A DNA stretch of 64,000 nucleotides from Enchytraeus crypticus (GCA_905160935.1 CAJHZI010000255.1:1029501-1093500), one strand, 5' to 3'; positions 1-9,971 are shown, counted from the stretch's first letter. Notes: a model not told the origin generated them from the letters alone. Program-made: numbers and translations.

Positions 1-540
1 AAAAAAAAGAATGATTGACTAAACCGCTCAATTTAAATCGTCAGTAGTATTAAAATCAATGATTAAAACATATAATATTAAGGTGATAAATGTCATGTTT
101 ATTTCTCTAGAATACTTGATTAAGTTTAGGTTCGGAAAATTAAATTAATTATGCTATTTCTTGCAAAATCATGACGCCATACCGTTTACTTTCACTTTCT
201 GTTCATAAAAAATAACTGACTATACTGAGAGAAATAATGTGATAATAATACCACATCTTTACACCGCTAAGAAACTCTGATTAACTTGCATGAATTCAAT
301 CGTGTTCAGTAATTAATTAATTAACCAAATAATTATATAATTATAAAAATGCTAAAAGCTGCTTACCCTGGAATCTGAACAAAATAAAGTATGAGAAACT
401 AAACGCAGTGGATTCCCAGCGTCTGTAAAATCCCTCCGTCAATATTTGCTTGGTTTCTCCCATTTCTAAGCACTCAAGCCTGCGTTCTACATGTAAGTTA
501 GTGAAATAGAATTAGCCTACCTTAGTTGAAAACTCTGAAA
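1..540. other. AT-rich intergenic stretch, nothing recognised
   Basis: No reading frame with coding character and no repeat shared with the rest of the window was seen. Confidence 0.5.
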
Positions 541-645
541 ACTGATGATTAAGGTATCCGACTGCGGATACTCTACCATGACCCGGTTCGACCCGTCACT
601 GATAGTCTTTAGAGAGACGAAACTAACGTTAACTCCACATTGGAT
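541..645 (+). repeat. SINE family 1, diverged fragment
   Basis: Carries the family's tRNA-like B-box core (GGTTCGACCC) followed by the downstream block GTCACTGATAG and AACTAACGTTAAC found in the other copies. It is the most diverged of the copies in the window. Confidence 0.5.
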
Positions 646-1346
646 CTGTCTTTTAACTCAATTAGGCTGCAATATATCTTGCTATGACGGCGGGATTTAG
701 CGCACTTGGTTTAGTTGCCTGTCACTGTCGAAGTTAAGCTACATCGACCTCGGTGAGTCCTTTGTGGCTGACCACATTGGAAGATCGAGTGTTGACAGCT
801 TAGGAAGGAAAAAATCCCAGGTTGGTGGAAGGTTATTCGTAAATCCGCGCTGGCTGCAATCGATGCGCCATCAAAAGGCAACGATTGCTAATAACCATGG
901 AGAGAAAGGATGAAATGGGATTAAACAAGCGAATGTGCTTCCTGAGCCAGTGTGCCGTTTTGCTATATTATGTTAAATCATTTTTTAGGCTATTTTATTC
1001 ATTTATGTTTTTTTATTTTTTGTTATATCATAGATATTACTGTAATTATTTGCTCAATGTTATTATTTAACTTCAAAAATAATTCAAGTTTTAAGCTGTC
1101 GAGAATCGAGATAGACGGCCACATCGAAGTCAACCCAGAAACTAATCAACTTAGGATGAAGAAAAAGATGATGATGATTTTATTGCTTTTGAGACGTTTG
1201 AGGTCCCTACTCGATACATGAGTTGTCGCTTCTCAAAGACACGAACAGGTTTTGAGTCAAATATTTCAACAATTTTAGCCCATCAAATGAGACTCCTTGT
1301 ATACTTCACTTTGTTGTGAATCTTGCATTGTAATAATAGTGGCCAG
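646..1346. other. No supported gene
   Basis: Short open frames at 885-1221 lack splice context, conserved motifs and coding composition. The region includes a T-rich stretch near 970-1070. Nothing functional was recognised. Confidence 0.4.
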
Positions 1347-3190
1347 TGCATGTTAGCAAGAGATCTCTCTCACACATCATCAAGCTAGTTACAGATCTCT
1401 CTCAAGCCGCTATATTAGAGTTTTACTTTAGGTGAACTCAGCACTCTGATAACAGAGTGCAGAGCGAGCTCAGCTCCTACTGACAGGCCGCGAGTTCGAT
1501 TCCCAGTCAGTTCACATGAGCCTCTTAACAGCTGTGTATAAGAAATATAGAGTGTAACTTGTGTAACTTCCTTAAGTAATTGAACTTCTATATTGTAACT
1601 TTATTTACCTATTCAAATATCTACAAATATTTAAGTATTTATTTCTAATCGTATACAGTGGCGAAGCAAATATTTATTTAATATTTATTAGGCTTAATTT
1701 ATATGTTGAGGTTTTTTAAATTAGATTATATAAATAAGAGGGACAGAAGAGACTGAATAAAGTACTTATAAAATCCAATTGTAGTCGATTAGAATAACTG
1801 TAATTAATTGGAAATACTTTTAATTAGTGGCCCATTTCGTACCGACTTGCAGAAACTAGAAAATATCTTGTCATATTCTGATGAGATAAAACATATTGTA
1901 ACCTTTAAAAATATTAAAATAATTTCATTAATATTGTAAACATATTTCAATTAGTATGGAATCGTTCAAATAATAAAATTAATATAGTTCAATTAGTAAT
2001 ATTAAAATAATTGCAATACTGTTGGTAAATTACTGTTAATATTGCTCAGTAAATAAAATTAACATATTTCAAATAATAACGATAATATAATTCAATTAGT
2101 AATATTGAAAGAATTCAAATAGTAGTATCAGCATTGTCTAATTCAAATAATGCATTAGTAACTATAGCCTAAACATGTATTTTTCACTTAATAATATTAA
2201 TGTAGTCAAGTTCGATTAATAGTGCGATAGGACTTTAAATAATAATAATATAATAATTTAAATAATAATATTATAATAATTGAATTAATAATATTATAAT
2301 AATTTAATTAGCGCTATTAGATTGGTGAGTCTTTCGCAATAGGATCTGTCTTTAGACAGGCTTTGATGAAATGCTCAATAGAAATGCTTAGTATGGGCGG
2401 GGTTCAAATCCTGGGCTCGCCCGTCACGGATATAGCTTTCAAGTGAGGAAACTGACGTTAACATTAGCTTTACCAGCTTTAATAGGAAAAAATCTGAAAT
2501 TTTTCTGAATTAAAACGCGGACAGCAGATGGAGGCAGATGAAAAATGACATTGGTTTAACTCATTGTAAAAAGTAAAAAAGAAAGAAACTGTTCACTTGC
2601 ATCATCAGTACTGTATTATAAATGGTAGTCGTTGTGACTAAAATGAGTTTTATGACTCGAGAAATTCGAGTAGATATATTATGGTGTCGGTGTGGAATAT
2701 CATATCAATGAACTCGCTTGCCTTACATCATTACGATTGCTATAGAAATGTAACATAAAGAGAACAGTATATCTGCTTCGACAAAAATAAGAGTTTTGTG
2801 AATCGAACGAGCTATACTAGGCTTATTTACATTGATGATAATTCAGATTGTAGGCGTGTTCCTTGTCCACACACGATACACGAAAGCTTAAATTATATGT
2901 GCTAATACATGTATGTAATTTGAATGTTTAGTTTTAGTTTTTTGAAAGTGTATTTGAAGCAATATTTTATAGGCCCAATCAAAAATGTTTTGCGACACAA
3001 ACTATTTGAAAATCTGTGTCAAGAACAGTAAAGAGAAAATGGAGAATTGAATATATGAGATTATAAACACGGCATGTTTAAAGAGACGACTAACACAGGA
3101 CAGATAAATCACTTACCACTGTTGATGATTATTGTCTGCTATAACGATTCGGAAAGTTGCGAAGGCACATCTTTATTTATAAATTAATTT
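1347..3190 (+). repeat. 1.8-kb interspersed repeat, copy A
   Basis: Aligns along its full length, in the same orientation, with 47840-49650. Shared landmarks in order are AGATCTCTCTCAC, a tRNA-like B-box phrase GAGTTCGATTCCCAGTC near 1490, a long AT-rich middle, a SINE-1-like module near 2325-2500, and the phrase GATTGTAGGCGTG near 2847. At its head copy A has only one or two units of the CTACAGATATCTCTCACA tandem repeat that is expanded to about 42 units in copy B. No protein-coding region was seen, so this may be a non-autonomous element or a segmental duplication. Confidence 0.8.
2325..2505 (+). repeat. SINE family 1 module inside the 1.8-kb repeat
   Basis: Contains GGGTTCAAATCCTGGGCTCG (B-box region) and CTGACGTTAACATTAGC, as in the free-standing SINE-1 copies. 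The same module is present at the matching place in copy B (48790-48960). Confidence 0.7.
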
Positions 3191-3205
3191 TTTAATTAAT
3201 TAACA

Positions 3206-3372
3206 GAGGTCATAGAAGGTAGAATGGAAAGAAAAAGAGGCAGGGGCAGGCCGAGATTAGGAATGTTAGATGATTTAAAGACCCACTCATATGTGGAAAT
3301 TAAGAGGAAGGCGGAAGACAGAGAATAGTAGAGGCGTTATATACCATGGATCTGCCAGTAGGCACTAAAGGA
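3206..3372 (+). mobile_element. LINE family B, 3'-terminal fragment
   Basis: Matches the end of the element at 10395-10775: the stretch encoding an Arg/Gly-rich tail (GRMERKRGRGRPR-like), then the 3' phrase ATGGATCTGCCAGTAGGCA. It is a 5'-truncated non-LTR copy. Confidence 0.7.
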
Positions 3373-3388
3373 GAGAGATACATACCGT

Positions 3389-3535
3389 ATATATCGTATT
3401 GTATTGTATTGTACTGCATTGTATCGTATTGTATTGTATTGCATTGTATTATATCATATTGTATTGTATTGTATTGTATTGTACTGCATGGTATTGTATT
3501 GTATTGTACTGTATTGTATTTTATGGTATAGTATT
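3389..3535 (+). repeat. TATTG/TATTGTAC microsatellite
   Basis: Pentamer array with interspersed TAC. It runs up to the splice acceptor of the Dok-like exon. The open frames through it are repeat artefacts. It is complementary in sequence to the array at 7690-7905. Confidence 0.9.
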
Positions 3536-3539
3536 CCAG

Positions 3540-3726
3540 ACAGCTTCAGCGTGCACATGCTGAGAGAGGTGAAGGTCAAGTTTCACGGCACCTACACGCT
3601 GTTTGTGGCTCCTGACTCTGTCAAGCTGATCGACTCGGTCAACAACTACGAGATAATCTCGTGGCCCTTCAACGTTGTGAGGAGGTACGGGATAGAGCGG
3701 GGCATGCTACAGATAGAGACAGGCAG
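3540..3726 (+). CDS. Dok-like adaptor, exon encoding first part of the PTB (IRS-type) domain
   Basis: Encodes about 62 residues of an IRS-type phosphotyrosine-binding domain, the fold that lets Dok-family adaptors bind NPxY-type motifs on activated receptors at the plasma membrane. Visible signatures are a beta-rich start (SFSVHMLRE, GTYTLFVA), then SWPFNVVRRYG at about 3659-3692 and the glutamate-rich strand ending IETGR. In Dok proteins the matching phrases are SWPxxxLRRYG and FEAGR. The acceptor is probably AG at 3538-3539; an alternative AG lies at 3530-3531. The donor is AG|GTGTGT after 3726 and leaves two bases of an Arg codon, which the exon at 4284 completes. The N-terminal PH domain expected for Dok proteins is not in the window. 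Which Dok paralogue this is cannot be told. Confidence 0.8.
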
Positions 3727-3734
3727 GTGTGTAT

Positions 3735-4112
3735 AAACCTACATTAAATGTAGTCAGGTGGTACGGGGCATGCTACATTAAATTTAGTCAGGTGGTACGT
3801 GGCATGCTACATTAAATGTAGTCAGGAGGTACGGGGCATGCTACATTAAATTTAGTCAGGTGGTACGTGGCATGCTACATTAAGTGTAGTCAGGGGGTAC
3901 GGGGCATGCTACATTAAGTGTAGTCAGGAGGTACGGGGCAGGCTACATTAAATGTAGTCAGGTGGTACGTGGCATGCTACATTAAGTGTAGTCAGGAGGT
4001 ACGGGGCATGCTACATTAAATGTAGTCAGTAGGTACGGGGCATGATACATTAAATGTAGTCAGGTGGTACGTGGTATGCTACACATAGAGACAGGCAGGT
4101 GTGTATAGACCT
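3735..4112 (+). repeat. 34-bp minisatellite in Dok-like intron 1, derived from exon sequence
   Basis: About ten units of the type GTAGTCAGGTGGTACGGGGC plus ATGCTACATTAAAT. The unit resembles the end of the preceding exon (AGGTACGGGATAGAGCGGGG, GCATGCTAC). The last unit is followed at about 4086-4112 by a second copy of the exon's final bases and donor (ATAGAGACAGGCAG|GTGTGT), so a decoy donor lies at 4099. Confidence 0.85.
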
Positions 4113-4114
4113 AC

Positions 4115-4278
4115 AGAGAGAATACAGACAAGCAGACAGACAGCCAGACAGATAGACAGAGAGAAAATAGACAGACAGACAGGCAGAGAGACAGACAGAC
4201 AGACAGATAGACAGAGAGAATGACTGTAATTGATTGAATTATTGATTGCTATATTGATTGATTGATTGATTGATTGAC
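4115..4278 (+). repeat. ACAG and ATTG tetranucleotide microsatellites
   Basis: ACAGACAG-type tracts at 4115-4215, then ATTGATTG at about 4229-4278 leading into the next splice acceptor. Confidence 0.9.
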
Positions 4279-4283
4279 TATAG

Positions 4284-4411
4284 ATCTAGCGACACGGGAG
4301 AGTGCATATTTAACTTCACGACGGACGACCCTGATATGATCTACAGCTGTATACAGGAGACAGCGCGACGCTGCGCTCTCAATCAAAAACACAAAGATAA
4401 GCAGAGTCGTG
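4284..4411 (+). CDS. Dok-like adaptor, exon encoding the end of the PTB domain
   Basis: The acceptor is CTATAG just before 4284, and its first base completes the Arg codon left by the exon ending at 3726. The product continues SSDTGECIFNFTTDDPD, then MIYSCIQETARRCALNQ, which is the last strand and C-terminal helix of an IRS-type PTB domain; Dok proteins read SGEGLFTFQT..IYQxVHxA here. The donor is best placed at G|GTCAGG after 4411 because it leaves one base that matches the phase of the exon at 6436. Reading on instead enters a poly-Met GAT/ATG microsatellite, which is not credible coding sequence. Identity of the domain is strong; the donor is inferred from phase. Confidence 0.78.
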
Positions 4412-4424
4412 GTCAGGTCAGCGA

Positions 4425-4680
4425 TGTGATGATGATGATGATGATGATGAAGATGATGAAGATGATTATGATGATGATGACGATGATGACTATGATGATG
4501 ATGATGATGATAATAATAATGGTGATGATTATGATGATGATGATGATATTAATAATGGGGATGATTATGATGATGATGATGACGATGATGACTATGATGA
4601 TGATGATGATTATAATAATGGGGATGATTATGATGATGATGATTATGATGATGATCATCATCATGAGGAAGATGACGATG
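4425..4680 (+). repeat. ATGATG trinucleotide microsatellite
   Basis: Imperfect ATG/GAT repeats immediately after the proposed donor. Open frames on both strands here (poly-Met and poly-Ile) are artefacts of the repeat. Confidence 0.95.
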
Positions 4681-4706
4681 TTGACCCTAAATTCGCTTGG
4701 CGGGAG

Positions 4707-4850
4707 CCAGTGGCGATGTCGGTAAGATATGTGACCGCAGATTAGTATGTGAGGGGTTCAAATCCTGGGCTCACCAGTCACTGATATTTCGAGAGAGGAA
4801 ACTGACTTTAACCTTCGCTTTTGAAAGCTTTCTATATCCTTAAATATATT
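4707..4850 (+). repeat. SINE family 1 copy
   Basis: GTGGCGATGTCGGTAAGATA start, B-box region GGGGTTCAAATCCTGGGCTC, then GTCACTGATA and GAGGAAACTGAC. It lies in the Dok-like intron 2. Confidence 0.75.
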
Positions 4851-4997
4851 TAAATAAATTTGTTTAGAATGAAGGGACTATGCGCGACGGATCGGGTAAC
4901 AATATGTGTGGAAACAGGGGGAGAGATCGTCAAGGGGAGACGACCCTACCTGATTACTGGACATCCGTAACTCAGAGGTCTCAACAGCGTGATCCAG

Positions 4998-5175
4998 GTC
5001 TCTCTCTCTGTCTGTGTGTGTCTCTCTCTCTCTGTCTGTGTCTCACTTTATCTGTCTCTCTGTCTGTGTGTCTGTCCCTGTCTCTCTCTCTGTCTCTCTC
5101 TCTCTCTCTCTAGGTCTCTGTCTGTCTCTCTTTCTCTCTATCTTCTCTTCTGTGTCTCTCTCTATCTAAGTCTCT
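4998..5175 (+). repeat. TCTC/TCTG microsatellite
   Basis: Pyrimidine-rich CT and CTGT repeats. No coding meaning. Confidence 0.9.
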
Positions 5176-5547
5176 CGTAATAATTTTTTTTACAGTCATG
5201 CAAAGCAATATTTACTACATTGCAGACTATTTGGAAACATTAAAACTTTACAAAATCTTATTATCAAACGAGCATTATTTTGTCCATTATAAATTTCTAT
5301 AGGTTAGTATAGTCTTGAATTGCAAACATGGAAAGTTAATGTTTGCCGGAAAACCTTGAATGTTAATCTTAATTAGTTAATTAAAAATTACATGGGAGAT
5401 ATTTTGCATGGACTTAGTTAATTATTTAAAAAATGTAATAAATTTTCCCAGTGTGAAATATGTGACTGCAAAAATCTTCATTAGAAAGTTATTACTTGTA
5501 ATAATTAGACTTAGGACCCGGACCAAATTGTAATCTGTAATGTTTAG
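5176..5547. other. AT-rich intronic DNA, nothing recognised
   Basis: Lies inside the Dok-like intron 2. No repeat match and no conserved reading frame was seen. Confidence 0.45.
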
Positions 5548-5730
5548 ATGAATTTCACACATAATTATAAAGTAAACACACAATATAGTGAAATGATCAA
5601 CTATGTTGATATCTATCACTTTTATTACCACATGTTTAAACCGTTAGGCAATTTAGACCATTTTCCGTGTAGCCAGTCCAGTGAATGTCCGAGATCTTAC
5701 TCTCAGATTAGCGCGGCTGAGAGCTCTCTC
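5548..5730 (-). repeat. SINE family 2 fragment
   Basis: Reverse-orientation match to 7040-7330 and to 34797-35045: phrases TTAAACCGTTAGGCAATTTA, CAGTCCAGTGAATGTCCGAG and ACTCTCAGATTAGCGC. The tRNA-like head is missing and the end runs into a CT tract. Confidence 0.7.
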
Positions 5731-5939
5731 GCTCTCTCTCTCTCTCTGTCTCTCTCTTCCCTCATTACTACCCCATGACACATATTCCCACACACCAACC
5801 GAATGCCATTTTTGACGTTGGTATGTTTCTTAGTGCTTTAGCCGCCTTCGACGACGTGTGCAGTCACCAGTAAGTCAAATTTTAAACAACCTGGACGCAA
5901 AATGGGGATTAATTGTTATAATAAAATATATTAAACTGA

Positions 5940-6225
5940 TACGTTGAGGGGATTTGGGATAGGTTGGCTCAGTCGAGATTAAGAAGCGTTGGTCACATAG
6001 TGAGAAAGGCAGATGAGGATGTAGTAAAGAAAGGTTGGAGGGAAGAGCTGGATGTTAAGCTAGAGAGAGGTAGACTTCAATTGACTTGGGATGCGGTAAT
6101 TTAAAAGGACATGAACAATAGGGGATTGACTGATGATATGGTGTGGGACAGGGAAGACTGGAAAAAGTCTATACGTATCCCGACCCTGGTTAAACTGGGA
6201 TTCGAGAGAAGATGATGATGATGAC
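5940..6225 (+). mobile_element. LINE family A, 3'-terminal fragment
   Basis: Decayed frames encode a tail with SxGHxVRKADED, then DREDWKKS and IPTLVKLGFE, the region downstream of reverse transcriptase in a common invertebrate non-LTR group. The copy ends in a GATGATGATGATGAC tail, as at 11435-11545. A chance resemblance to the UBE2M phrase EDWKP is due to this LINE tail. Confidence 0.65.
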
Positions 6226-6435
6226 AACAACAATACTAGACTGTATAATTGTAGTTGTGTACTAATTTAAGCGAATATTTTATCTGTTTTATCTTTTTTA
6301 ATTTTAATTTTATTTTAATTTCTAGTTTTTTTAAATATATTTTTTATTTTACTATATCTATTATTTTATTTTTATTTTTGGTATTTTTTTAATCTCATAT
6401 ATTGGACGATATAATGGATAAATCTTACTGCGCAG

Positions 6436-6877
6436 ACGAGATTTACTACTCTGAAACTCGTCTGCCTGACTTCTCCAAGCGACCAATCAACCCCACCACC
6501 TCCACCACCAGCTACACCAGCTCCCACCAGGCGCCCCCTGGTGGCCGCTACAACCCTGATGCTCCAGTCTACGGATCGACAGTCGACGACGAATCCTACT
6601 ACGACGAAATGATAAGAGAAAAGTTGGGGGGAGGGCCCCCTCGCCCCCGCTACCCTCCCAGTACGAGGCTAGCCCGGGGAGGAGATCAGGGGAGAGATCC
6701 CCCGTGCCTCTGCCCCCCGCTCAGTACAGCTGTGAGAGGATCGTGGGGAGTATGTCCTCGACAGGAAGTCCTGGAGCAGGAATGATGTCCCCCTCAGAGG
6801 CGAGGTACGGGAGGCCGCCCCCTCCTCCCCCAGGATCACTGGAGATAGCGATGAGTCTGAGGCTTCAGAGTACCCAT
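6436..6877 (+). CDS. Dok-like adaptor, tyrosine-rich tail exon with two apparent frame changes
   Basis: The acceptor GCGCAG precedes 6436 and its phase fits the exon ending at 4411. The first frame reads DEIYYSETRLPDFSKRP.., VYGSTVDDESYYDEMIREK and has several candidate phosphotyrosines, as expected of a Dok tail that recruits SH2 proteins such as RasGAP. After the G run at 6626-6631 the protein-like frame shifts by -1 (QYEASPGRRSGERSPVP, AQYSCERI), and after about 6740 by -1 again (GEYVLDRKSWSRNDVPLRGE, then ITGDSDESEASEYP). Both shifts sit by G/C homopolymers, so missing bases in the assembly are the simplest explanation; a decayed gene is the alternative. A GTAAGT donor lies at 6878. If it is not used, the last frame stops at 6889. 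Confidence 0.65.
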
Positions 6878-7039
6878 GTAAGTAAGATATCATAGTGCTT
6901 GATGTCATCATGAGATGAATTATAGTGCTTGATGTCGTCGTTAATATATTGTTATTCCTAAGCGTTACTGTTTATCTTGTTTTTTTGACTATTATTACTA
7001 TTATTATTATTATAATATATAATAGTTTTATTATAATTA

Positions 7040-7330
7040 CAATTGTAGTTAGTTCATTGCCCAATACTATATGCGGCTGCTGATACGACCGTTTCATCAT
7101 CCATGAACGTGAAAACGGACGCTAAAGATCTAAATGGCGTAGGGGTAACGTCATGAAGTTTTAAATGACAAATCCTGAGGTGATTTGAATCCTCGTGGGT
7201 TCGAATTCCGGTCGCGCTGATCTGAGAGTAAAATCTCGGACATTCACTGGACTGGTTATACGGAAAATGGACTAAATTGCCCAACGGTTTAAACCTGTGA
7301 TATTAAAAGTGAACATAGTTGAACCTTTCA
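7040..7330 (+). repeat. SINE family 2, near-complete copy
   Basis: tRNA-like head with an A-box-like GGCGTAGGGGTAACGTCATG and a B-box phrase GGGTTCGAATTCC, then the family body CTGATCTGAGAGTAAAATCT, CGGACATTCACTGGACTGGT and CAACGGTTTAAACCTGTG. Pol III-type control elements suggest a tRNA-derived SINE. Confidence 0.75.
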
Positions 7331-7446
7331 TTATTATGTGTGTTTACTTTATATAATGATTTTTTCACATATTTGTATAACAATTGATTTAAGACTGATA
7401 AATGTGTTGCTACTTCTTTCTCTATTCTCGTTAAATATATATTCAG

Positions 7447-7684
7447 ACATAAACGACCTCAGCCTTAATATGACATGCAGGACTGAGTTCCCTGATCCGG
7501 ATGACTTTCTCAACTTCGAGGTCATCATAAGCTCGGACGAGGGATTCCACGCGGGGGGTAGGTTTGTGTTCAGCTTCAGGGTGGGGCAGACCTACCCTCA
7601 CGACCCCCCTAAATTGAAATGCGAGAATCTGGTCTATCATCCTAACATTGACCTACAGGGCAACGTCTGTCTTAACATACTCAG
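7447..7684 (+). CDS. UBE2M: NEDD8-conjugating enzyme UBE2M (UBC12), one internal exon with catalytic cysteine
   Basis: Encodes 79 residues of a UBC fold nearly collinear with human UBE2[55 protein letters not shown], the HPN motif in YHPNIDLQG, and NVCLNILR, where the Cys is the NEDD8 thioester site. UBE2M takes NEDD8 from its E1 (NAE1-UBA3) and passes it to cullins, activating cullin-RING ligases. The borders are ATTCAG before 7447 and AG|GTAAAC after 7684, and both codons are split. The N-terminal exon with the E1-docking peptide and the C-terminal exon (EDWKPVL-type) were not found. It lies on the same strand as, and 570 bp after, the Dok-like tail exon, so the two genes may be neighbours or one nested in the other. 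UBE2F is less like it. Confidence 0.9.
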
Positions 7685-7689
7685 GTAAA

Positions 7690-7930
7690 CACAGTACAGT
7701 GCAATACTATGCTGTACAATACTTTGTGCTGTACAATACAATACTGTACTGTACAATACAGTACTTTATACTGTACAATACAATACTGTACTGTACAATA
7801 CAATAGTTTATACTGTACAATACAATACTGTACTGTACAATACAATAGTTTATACTGTACAATACAATACTGCACTATACGTATACAATAGAGTTCAAAA
7901 CACTGCAGTACAATGCACTGCAATATTACA
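7690..7930 (+). repeat. GTACAATACAATACT satellite-like array
   Basis: Near-perfect units of about 30 bp made of TGTACAATACAATACTGTAC and TTTATAC starting six bases after the UBE2M exon donor. It is the reverse complement type of the 3389-3535 array. Frames through it are artefacts. Confidence 0.9.
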
Positions 7931-7974
7931 TATATGCTAGGATGAGGGTAAAGCACTCACTGTATGCGATTGTC

Positions 7975-7994
7975 CTATATATACACATGCATAT

Positions 7995-8046
<52 letters not shown>

Positions 8047-8256
8047 CTGTATTATACACACAGTGGTGTATGTGTTGTATTGTACACACAGTTTTGTATG
8101 TGTTGTATTTTACACACAGTGGTGTATGTGTTGTATTGTACACACTGTTATTTTATCACAGTTATCAGTTATTTTAAGAAGCAAATGAAAAATCTTGTGA
8201 ATACAGAAACTGAAAGTTAACATAAATCTATTCTAGTACTACTAACGAGAAAAAGA

Positions 8257-8310
<54 letters not shown>
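7975..8310. repeat. TA tracts flanking a short ACACAGTGGTGTATGTGTTG tandem
   Basis: (TA)n at about 8004-8042 and 8258-8304, with three to four copies of a roughly 33-bp unit containing ACACACAGTGGTGTATGTG between them at 8054-8148. Confidence 0.9.
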
Positions 8311-8313
<3 letters not shown>

Positions 8314-9365
8314 ATATACCTGTATACTGTATATACTGCATATTATAATATTCGTATAATAGTCATGTATATAGTCCAATAATAAAGTATAGTAGTCATG
8401 ACGAACATAATCTAAGCATAAAAGACTAGATAACAACGATAAACCGATTGCCTGTTGCACACGCTGCCCTAGTTTGTCTAACGGTAATGGGAGGGAATGG
8501 ATAATGAATAATGAAGAATGATGACACGGACGCGAAGGCCTTATACGTTACACAATTAAGTGCTGGGTGTCCCTGCTAAGGCAGGAAGCTAGGGTTGTTA
8601 GGTTACTTCAATCTTATTCAATACTTAAGAACTCGAGACCTTTATAACATATCTTATTATATTACAACATTCACACATACAAGCATACATGACGATACTG
8701 TCTCTAAATCATTAATGGCTTGTTACAGTTACCGTTCTCTTAATAAAATATAACTTCTAAAAGTTAATACTTAGAAATGTACTTGAAACACATTACCCAG
8801 ATAGAAACTGCCGTCCACAGAAGACAACCCTATAGAAAGACTAAGTAAAACTCAGTTGCTATCTACAGACATGACTACCCTTCTCTCTCAGAAACTAACT
8901 AAGACCTGACCATACTAGAGATAGCATAAGAAGGAAAGACTAGAGATGCATAGAGATAGTGAGAGAGATAGAGAGAAAGCGTATTAGAGAGCCCTGGAGT
9001 AAGAAGGAAGCCGTTTATAGAGTATCCTGCAAGAAGAAGCGGGACGCATGCGCACAGAACAGGATTTGAATCCACGAACAACTATACATGCCTATGACAC
9101 ATATAATTGATATTCCAGAGAAGAGAGATCCAAGGTTTAAATGTCATTAGTTAACAGTAGAATGGAAAGGTAAATAAGAGTGGATTAAACTAGTCAAAGG
9201 ATAACGAGATATAGGACAGAAAAATCACCAATTATAATAGTGAATGAAAGACCAGAATGCTTTCATTCCACTATATTTGAAAAACTACAATACAACAACT
9301 AAATGTTGGTCGCCGCTAAACATTGTACATTTAATTCTTATAATAGTGAGTACGCATGGAAAGAC
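8311..9365. other. Unclassified DNA, no gene recognised
   Basis: No coding frame stands out. The block 8450-9120 is richer in unique-looking sequence, with GAGAGA at 8960-8985 and CCGGATTTGAATCC-like wording near 9060. It could be an unknown repeat, but I have no second copy in the window to support that. Confidence 0.35.
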
Positions 9366-9369
9366 TTTG

Positions 9370-9502
9370 AAGCTAAAGCTGGTAAAGCTAAGGTTAACGT
9401 CAGTTTCCTCACTCGAAAGCGAAGTCAGTGACCGACGAGCCTAGGATTTGAACCCCGTAAATGCTGATCCGCGAGTAGCTTACCGACTTCGCCACTGGAT
9501 CT
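9370..9502 (-). repeat. SINE family 1 copy
   Basis: Reverse orientation: GTTAACGTCAGTTTCCTCAC, CAGTGACCGACGAGCC, GGATTTGAACCCC (B box), then TTACCGACTTCGCCACTGG. Confidence 0.8.
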
Positions 9503-9533
9503 ACAGCCAGTATAGCTTTAAATAGTAAATTAC

Positions 9534-9971
9534 CAGGGGCGGATCCAGGAATTTATTTCGAAGGGCGGGGGCAAAAAAATGTGGACCTTCTTTAGACGGG
9601 AAGCCGCTTTAGTTTGTTGAACATGCCATGTGTATTTGATTGACTATAAACGGCGAGCACCCCACTATGCGCCACTGGTCACTAATTACCAGAGTATTAA
9701 GTAAATCTTAGTTAACAAAGTTTGCTAAAGAATGTAATAGGAAGAATTCAAGGGAAATGAGATAGAGGAAGACCGAGACACGGGATGCTGGATGATCTGA
9801 TAACAAATTCATATGTAGAGATAAAAAAAGGCCGAGGATAAAATTGGTTGTAAGAGTTATGTCATGGACCTGCAGTTAGGCAGTGTAGTAGAAGAAGTTA
9901 ACAAGGTTTAAAAATTGCATAGAAATTTTGGGGGCATGGCCCCCTTGCCGCTACCCTTGGATCCGCCACAG
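9534..9971. mobile_element. hAT-type MITE (CAGTGGCGGATCC family) with a LINE tail nested inside
   Basis: Starts CAGGGGCGGATCCAGGAATT and ends TTGGATCCGCCACAG, which are inverted ends of the family seen at 41505-42178. Flanks TAAATTAC (9526-9533) and TAAAGTAC (9972-9979) form an 8-bp target duplication with one mismatch. A LINE family B tail (about 9722-9900, ending ATGGACCTGCAGTTAGGCAG) has inserted into it. Confidence 0.8.

Noticed and set aside
1485-1515. tRNA gene from the GAGTTCGATTCCCAGTC phrase
   Set aside because: B-box-like only; no acceptor or anticodon stem seen, and it repeats at 47950 inside the 1.8-kb repeat.
4413-4725. Poly-Met and poly-Ile frames
   Set aside because: Products of an ATG/GAT microsatellite inside the Dok-like intron.
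6157-6180. EDWK phrase as the missing UBE2M C-terminal exon
   Set aside because: It continues as a LINE tail (IPTLVKLGFE) and lies upstream of the UBE2M exon it would have to follow.
7040-7330. Functional tRNA gene
   Set aside because: Has A- and B-box-like words but no cloverleaf I could fold, and the same body recurs in other copies, so it is a tRNA-derived SINE.
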